From Sabellastarte sp. h YS-2021 (Eukaryota > Annelida > Polychaeta > Sabellida > Sabellidae), in assembly GCA_964017235.1 (NCBI GenBank), contig OZ024934.1, positions 83,914,706-83,978,705 on the forward strand: DNA of 64,000 nt, given 5' to 3'. The notes under the pieces are model-generated. The model saw nothing but the letters and a program-made list of their open reading frames with translations. It had not been told where the DNA came from and did no database searches. Shown here in pieces: positions 57,000 through 64,000 of the stretch. The first letter of the stretch is position 1; the number at the start of each line of letters is the position of its first letter. The position numbers and the translations under genes are program-made.

Positions 57000-58020
57000 A
57001 TGACGAAACCTAGTTTATTACCTTGAACCTGATAAACCAATACCCAATAGTATTTAGTCTAGTCATTGTACATGTTTCAATTAGTGACTCATTTTCCGCA
57101 TGTAGAAATGGTTTCATTTTATTGTAACTTGGGTTACACAAACCTTAGCAACAAAATACCCAGCTGAAACAGCATTTACAGTTTAATTATTTTAAAAACA
57201 ATCATACAAAACATGCCAGAGTAAGATTTAAGTTGACTTTTTCAATGTTCACCTTCGACTAATCTCAGAGATTTGGTAACTACAAATCAATTTAGTTATT
57301 TTAAAAAAAAAATCATAATCAGACTTTACAACAGTATGTTAATTTCACCCTTTCAGTTCAATTTGTTGCAAACCAGCACAATAATAATGTGCTACCATCA
57401 TTAAAATGCTTTCAAAAATTACACATATTAGACATCTATATGATAGATAGCAAAATTTGGATTATGTGAGAGACTGCAAAGAAGCTGTAAGTCAGTAAGA
57501 AGTAAGCATAAAATTTCAACACCACCAAATTGTCTTGATTATATGAAAACCAGATCATTTATATTTCAACAACAAGCTTCATGCTCATCTGCTCTACTCT
57601 TTAATATAATTTTCGGACTTTTTATTCATCAACTCTCTCTCCAAAAGTATGTCCTTATGTAGAAAATGTTCTACTAGTTTTAGGGCAAGATTGCAAGAAT
57701 TTGCAAGATTGCAGAATTTACGTTGACAAAATTATTGTGTTAAAATAGCTTAGCCCTTCAAATTCTCAGCCTCTGCTATATTAGAGGCTTGCCTCCAGGG
57801 TGGACATCACTTCTACAAAAGAAGAAGTTTGACTACATCCTCACCCGGTGACACCAGATATCACCTCAGAAAAAAACAAACAAACAAGCAATTAGTGCCC
57901 ATGAATGGGCTCTGTGTCAGCTGACTGTGTGTTTTAAGTTTCAGAGTGGAAGTGACAAAATAAAAGGACACAAAAGTTGTTCCCTGCAAATGGTATTCAG
58001 AAGTAAAGTAACAAGGTAAC
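57000..58020. other. Intergenic, no recognised feature
   Basis: AT-rich; nothing supported. Confidence 0.4.
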
Positions 58021-60660
58021 TCTTTAGGTGTAAAAAGTAGGTTAAAATCATATTTAAAGAAAATACTGCACATGCAATACTTTTCGAGTTAAAACTGATT
58101 TACTCGACAGTGAGAATCTCAAAGTAGCTTTTGCTCAGCTATGCAATCAGTTAAAGGATTTCTATTTTAAAATAGTATAGCTCACGCAAAAGTAGGTGAA
58201 TAACATATTTAAAGAAATACTGTAATAGTTTTCAAGTTACCACTGATTTACTTGGCAGTGAGCACCTGAGAATAGCTATTACTCAGCTATGCCATAAGCT
58301 ACATGTCTGCAATTTAACCATGTTATAAATAAATCAAAAGTAGATATATAAGATATTTAAACAACATTCTCTAAATGCAATGGTTTTCAAGTTACAACTG
58401 ATTTACTCAACAATGAGAACTTGAAAGTAGCTATTGCTCAACTATGCCATTACATACAGGTCTGCAATTTCACTATGTTATAGCTGACGCAAAAGGAGGT
58501 GAATAACACGTGTAAACAAAATACTCAAAATGCAATAGTTACAAGTTGATTTACTTAACAGTGAAAACCTGAGAATAGCTATTACTCAGCTATGCCATGA
58601 ACTACATATCTGCAATTTTGTTATGTTATAGCTAATTTAAAGTAGATGAATAACATATTTAAACAAGATTGTCTAAATGCAATAGTTTTCAAGTTACAAC
58701 TGATTTACTTAAAAGAGAAAACCGCAAAGTAGCTATTACTCAGTTACATAATGAGCTACAGGTCTGTAATTTTATGTTATGGCTTACCCAAAAGTAGGTG
58801 AATAACATATTTAAACAAAATACTCTAATTGCAATAGATTTGAAGTTCCAGCTGATTTACTCAACAGTGATACTCTAAAAGTAGCTATAGCTCAGCTAAG
58901 CAATGAGCTTCAGGTCTGCAATTACATTGTATTATAGCTGACCCAAAAGTAGCTGAATAACATATTTAAACAAAGTACAATAGTTTTGAAGTTACAACTA
59001 ATAAGCTCAACAGTGACAACCTCAAAGTAGCTATTGCTCAGCTATGTAATTTCACTATGTTATAGCTGACCCAAAAGTATGTGAACAACTTATTTGAACA
59101 AAATACTGTCAATGCAATAGTTTTCAAGTTACATCTAATTTACTCAACAGTGGGAACCTGAAAATAGCTATTGCTTAGCTATGTAATGAGCTACAGGTCT
59201 GCAAATTTACTGTTATAATTGCCTCAAAAGTAGACGAATAACATGTTTAACCAAAATTCTCTAAATGCAAATCTTTTCAAGATACAACTGATTTACTCAA
59301 CTCTAAAAAGCTCAAAGCTAAGCAATGAGCTTAAGGTATGCAATTACACTTTGTTACGTTAGGTGAATAACATATTTAAACAAAATACACTAAATGCAGT
59401 AGTTTTGAAGTTACAACTCATTTACTCAGTTTTTACCTGAAAAAGCTATTGTTGATCTATGCAATAAGCAACATATCTGCAATTTTACTATGTCATAACT
59501 GACTCAAGTATGTGAATAACACATTTAAAGAAATTACTGTACATGTAATAGTTTTCAAGTTATAACTGATTTACTAAACAGTGATAACCTCAAATTAGTT
59601 ATTACTCAGCTATGCAATAATGTTAAAGGTCTGTAATTTCATTGTGTTATAGAGGACTGTAAAGTAAGTGTAAATGCAATAGTTTTCAAGTTAGAAGCAA
59701 TTTACTCAACAGTGAGAACCTCAAAATAGCTATTGCTCAGCTATGAATTGAACTACAAGTCTGCAATTTTTCTATGTTATAGCTTTCCCAAAAGTAGTTG
59801 AATAACATATTTAAACAAAATACTCTAAATATAATAGATTTGCAACTGATTTACTCAACAATGAGAACCTGAAAGTAGCTATTGCTCACCTATGTAATGA
59901 TGTTACAGGTCTGTAATTTCACTATGTTATAGTTGACCCCAAAGTAGCTGAATTACATATTAATACAAAATTGTCTAAATGCAATAGTTTTCAAGTTACA
60001 ACTAATTTACTCAACACTGCGAACCTCACAGTAGCTATTGCTCAGCTATGCCATGAGCTATATATCTGCAATTTTACTATGTTATAGCTAACCAAAAAGT
60101 AGATAAATAACATATTAAACAAAATTCTCTAAATGCAATAGTTTCCAAGTTACAAGCAATTAATTCCACTGTTAGCAACTCAAGGTAGCTATTACTCAGC
60201 TGTGCAATGAGCTACAGGTCTGGAATTTCACTATGTTATAGCTGACCCCAAAATAAGTGAATAACATGATGAAACAATATACTCTAAATGCAAGTTATAA
60301 GTGATTTACTCAACAGTGATAACCTAACAGTTGAGTAAATAGTGATAACCAAGGTATTACTCAGCTATGCCGGGGGATTGCTGGTGTTTATGGTTGGAGT
60401 TCTCATCTCCAACCTCTCAGGCCGCCGGTTCGAATCTCGGGCCAGGTGCTTCATGTTGGAAAGTTGGTAGTTACTTGCCAATGCCCGGTGGTTTACAGTG
60501 CAGTATGCACTGGTTTTCTCCACCCTTAAACTACCTGTCGCAATATGACCCTGGCTGTTGAACGCCATGTTATAGCTATGAAAAAAGTAGCTGAATAACA
60601 TATTTTAGCAAAATGCTCTAAATGCAATACTTTTCAAGTTATAAGTGATTTAGTGCATGA
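58020..60660 (+). repeat. Satellite array, about 150-bp monomer, 16-17 units
   Basis: Units share CAAGTTACAACTGATTTACT, then CAACAGTGAGAACCT, TAGCTATTGCTCAGCTATG, TACAGGTCTGCAATTT, ACTATGTTATAGCTGACC and GAATAACATATTTAAACAAA. Units diverge by point changes and small indels. A SINE interrupts the array near its right end. Confidence 0.92.
60370..60567 (+). mobile_element. SINE inserted in the satellite array
   Basis: tRNA-like head with box B GGTTCGAATCTC, then AAAGTTGGTAGTTACTTGCC and a tail CAATATGACCCTGGCTGTTG. It belongs to a diverged subfamily. No target duplication is visible, and part of the monomer is missing at the junction. Confidence 0.8.
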
Positions 60661-61304
60661 TTTTATGAATTTTAATGCATTAAATATTGTTTAAAAAATT
60701 CATAAAAAAATAATTAAGAAAGATCCAGGTCTCATACTGACTCAAAGGAGTCTACCTGTGGCCTAGTACACATATGGAAAATAAGAGAGAAATCGCTTCA
60801 ATAGTCAATGAGAAAATTGTGATAAAGTGTTGAAATTTACACACTTTGGGTGGGGGTACCTCACTTCTAATGGCTCTGGGGAACAGAAAACAGACAGATC
60901 TGCATGAATTTTAAGATTTATCATCTTTGATAGTTAAGGTATCTTTTAAAAGTAACAGCATGTCTCTGGGCCTTGTACTTTTGGAGGAGAAGATGTTCAC
61001 TCGGACGCATATGCGGACACAGACACCGCAGAGTGATGCCATAAAAAACCCTATGTATGATGACAGATATTGGCATTAGCCACAATTTTTGTTGAAGCAT
61101 GGATTAAAATCGTGAGAAATTTTTCAAAAGGGAGGTTAATTTGTTCTTTATACTTAAACACAGTTTACTGGTGTTTGGTGTACTGCAGTGGTTTAAAACA
61201 CAACATCTGGAGATGCAGGAGGTTATTGCAGACAAAAGTACTGTTGAAAAACAGTAGATAAAGTTGCTATCATTTGTGGGTCCCAACTGTTATAGTTACA
61301 TTTT
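60661..61304. other. Intergenic, no recognised feature
   Basis: AT-rich; nothing supported. Confidence 0.4.
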
Positions 61305-62345
61305 TATCTCCCACCTGCGGCCGAAGGCTGTGGTCAGGAGATTATAAAACGCCTTCTGTACGTCAGTACATCTGTGCGTGCGTGCGTCCGTCCGTCATGT
61401 TTTTGCATAAACCTTAACATTTCATTCATTTATAAAGATATCTTCATCAAATTTGCAGGGAATGTTTATGGCTACAAAAACCTGTCTCTGCAAAAATTTT
61501 GCTTCATTTCGAAACACAAAATGGCCGCCATAGCCAATTGTTTAAAAATCATAAAGTTGTTCTAAATCTCGAAATATTCCAGCTAGATTCATCAAATTTG
61601 CAAAAAACATATATGGCTGGAAAAGCTACCCTGATAGTAATTTTGACCTAGTTCTAAAAGGAAAATGGCCGTCATATCACATGTTTGATGTCAAACAGGG
61701 CTATTCTATTAAAAAGGCCTTCCCTCTCCCATAATATTGCTCTTAGAGGTTCAGAATGTGAAAACAACTTGTAGGAAGTCATGGCCTGAGAATCTTTTCC
61801 AGGTGTTGCTTTTGTCCTTTGACCCCTGCTTCAAGGTTAAATGGGGTCATCACACTAAAATGTCCTTATTTCACCCTTATTATTGGTACTATGGCTTCAG
61901 AATATAAAGACAGACCATCAAAAGTTCTGGCCTTCAAATGTTTTGCCTGAGAAAACTTTTGGCCTTATTTTGAAAAACAAAATGGCCGCCATAGCCAATC
62001 ATTTAAAAATCATTAAGATGCTCTAAAACTTGAAATATTGCAGCTAGGTTCATCAAACATGCACAAAATATATATGGCTAGGAAAGTTAGGCTGATAGTA
62101 ATTTTGCCTAGTTTCGAAAACAAAATGGCCGTCTTATCACATGTTAAATGGGATTATCCTATTAAATGGGCCTTATATCTCCCTTATCATTGCTACTAGA
62201 GGTTCCAAATGTAAAAACAAAAAGGAAGTAAAGGCCTGAGTCTCTTTTTCAAATTGCTGACTTTTACCTTTGACCCATTCTTCAATGTCAAGTGGGGTTA
62301 TCTTACTACAAAGGCCTTATATCTCCTTTAGTTCTCGATTATTAC
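61305..62345 (+). repeat. Hairpin-headed repeat, copy with AAAATGGCC units
   Basis: The head CCTGCGGCCGAAGGCTGTGG folds with the adjacent CAGG. Repeated blocks follow, with AACAAAATGGCCG(C/T)C, CATCAAA(T/C)(T/A)TGCA and CCTTATATCTCC. The style matches the elements at 9884 and 34945. Confidence 0.7.
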
Positions 62346-62424
62346 TGATTCTAAGGCAGGAGATAATCGCTGTGGCAGTGGCCTTGTGTTCTATATCAAA
62401 CTGTCAGGGTTATTGGGGGAAATT

Positions 62425-64000
62425 AGAGGAGTTGAGACTGAGAGTCAAGATTGGGTTGAATTTGTGGAATGGTTGGAACAGTGTATTGAAGATGCAAAGA
62501 AGAAGGCCATCTTGCTCTCACTTTGTTAACCAAAAACATACACTTTGATAGGAAATACTTTGGCATCCCTGAAACCAAAAGACAAGTCATTTGAAGACAT
62601 ACTTAAATTGGTAAAAGATTTTAAATCTGGCCCCATCGATGATTGCATATTATTTTTAAATTTTGTCAAAGATATCACAGGGAATGAGACAGTGTGATAG
62701 AATACATTTGTACATCAGGAGTTGGCAATAATCTTCTTTTTGGGCTTTTTAGACAATGCCCTTTGTGACAGAATAGTTAGTGGGCTGAGATCACAATGCA
62801 TTAAAAGTTACATTGAAAATAGTACAGGGAACTGCAGTTGGTATGGAAATGGCAGGCTATCAGGTATCTAAAGTAAACCCATATACGATGAATAGTATGA
62901 GATAAGACAAAAAGTAATTGCTGGAGATGGTGAAAAAGACATCTCCCACAAAAAAGTTTTTTCAAGGTCGTGGAATGTCACAACTGTCATAAATGATGAC
63001 ATATTTAAAGCATTATTTGCTGGAAGGAAAAATGAAACCTAACTCCAGCGAAAAACCAGAGAAATGATAAATTTAGTAAACAGTGACCAACTATTTAATT
63101 TGTGGGACAACAGCCAGAAAGACCAGTGTGTTTAGTTAGAAGAACAAAATGAAAAAAAGGAATTTGAATGGCCAGTGGTAGAGTGACATTCAAGAACAGG
63201 TCAGCAATTGTTGTGCTTTTTGAAATTGAAGGTAATCAAGATAGTCAAGATAAAAATTGACATAGGGACTGCATACTATTTTGCATGTACTTTGCAAAAG
63301 TGAATTTAGTAATGTGCATCTATCGATATTGAGATACTGACATCTTAGACATGACACTGATTGGGCACTGTATGTAAAATCTCAGGTAATGTACGATGGC
63401 CTTTATACACAACTACCCCTGACAGTAGGGCAAGGATATGGTCCTGCATTGTTTGGCAAGTTGCTCAAACCATGGCCAGTGCCATATGCTCTAAGGGGAA
63501 AACTATCTGACGAACTGCAATGGTTTGAAGCAGATGGAGTGATTTAAGTAAAGTTTTCTGCGGGGGAAACACCCACTGTTCCACTTATGACATCAAATAA
63601 TAAATAAGCATCATCTGTTCAATTTTACGGTGATGATAATCCACATTTAGTTGTTTCCCAGCATCCATTGCCAAGGGTACAGGATTTACTGACAGAAGTA
63701 AAACTGCATAAAGTTGCCTTTATGACATGCCTACCAAACTGTGCTGTAGGAGAAAATCTGGATTTGTTGCTATTGATACACATCTGGGAATATATCCCTA
63801 TACCAGATTGATTATCCTATCGGGTGATATCTGGTCCAGCAATATGCCAGGGATCTATGAAAAGGTTTTGGAAGGACTCAATGGAGTAGGAGGTATATTA
63901 ACTTAACTGATACTGATAACACTTACACCAAACATCACAAGACCCTAGAGGGAGGACTGGAAAGATTGACACAATACTAATATCAGCTAACTGTGAGCAA
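62425..64000 (+). pseudogene. Degenerate Ty3-type LTR retrotransposon, truncated by window edge
   Basis: Motifs in order across broken frames: a gag-like block (WVEFVEWLEQC, DKSFEDILKLVKDF) at 62450-62625, a pre-RT block near 63385-63545 (YTQLPLTVGQGYGPALFG, KPWPVPYALRGKLSDEL), then reverse transcriptase fragments (HPLPRVQDL, IDTHLGIYPYTRL) and KTLEGGLERL near the right edge. Stops and frameshifts are frequent, so it is inactive. No LTR is visible. Confidence 0.75.

Noticed and set aside
58020-60660. CRISPR-like array
   Set aside because: Units are 150 bp, diverged and contiguous without unique spacers, in a eukaryotic genome; this is satellite DNA.

Overview
The window is AT-rich eukaryotic DNA with multi-exon genes, GT-AG introns and a dense load of small transposons. 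The main gene is an invertebrate-type troponin T. The repeats look molluscan: tRNA-derived SINEs with a shared 3' tail, hairpin-headed repeats with internal tandem units, and many foldback elements. A bivalve is the most likely source, but this is inferred from repeat style and protein character and not from a database match.

Region 1 (about 1-34,000, + strand) is most of a troponin T gene. Its start codon lies upstream of the window. I can place 16 exons between 535 and 30,566, with matching phases and consensus splice sites. Three short acidic exons (36, 42 and 27 nt) can each be skipped without changing frame. Two homologous phase-0 exons (8492-8611 and 9266-9391) look mutually exclusive. 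Two homologous terminal exons (27,516-27,611 and 30,366-30,566) each carry a stop codon. The gene therefore appears built for N-terminal, central and C-terminal isoform choice in a thin-filament regulatory protein.

Region 2 (34,000-41,850) holds no gene I recognise. It contains a SINE, three copies of a hairpin-headed repeat, a TA-flanked MITE, and a broken LINE whose two halves are separated by about 1.9 kb of later insertions.

Region 3 (41,850-47,100, - strand) has a complete two-exon gene with a TATA box and poly(A) signal. It encodes a 139-residue secreted prepropeptide with a furin-like site, a Tyr/Cys-rich core and a Pro-rich tail, which I cannot assign to a family. Its 2.8 kb intron is filled with nested foldback elements. 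A lone terminal coding exon of another - strand gene lies at 46,974-47,079.

Region 4 (47,100-64,000) is repeat territory: SINEs, a foldback element with a 6-bp target duplication, a Harbinger transposase relic, a DIRS/Ngaro-like reverse transcriptase and RNase H relic, a satellite of about 150 bp with some 16-17 units, and a degenerate Ty3-type retrotransposon running off the right edge.
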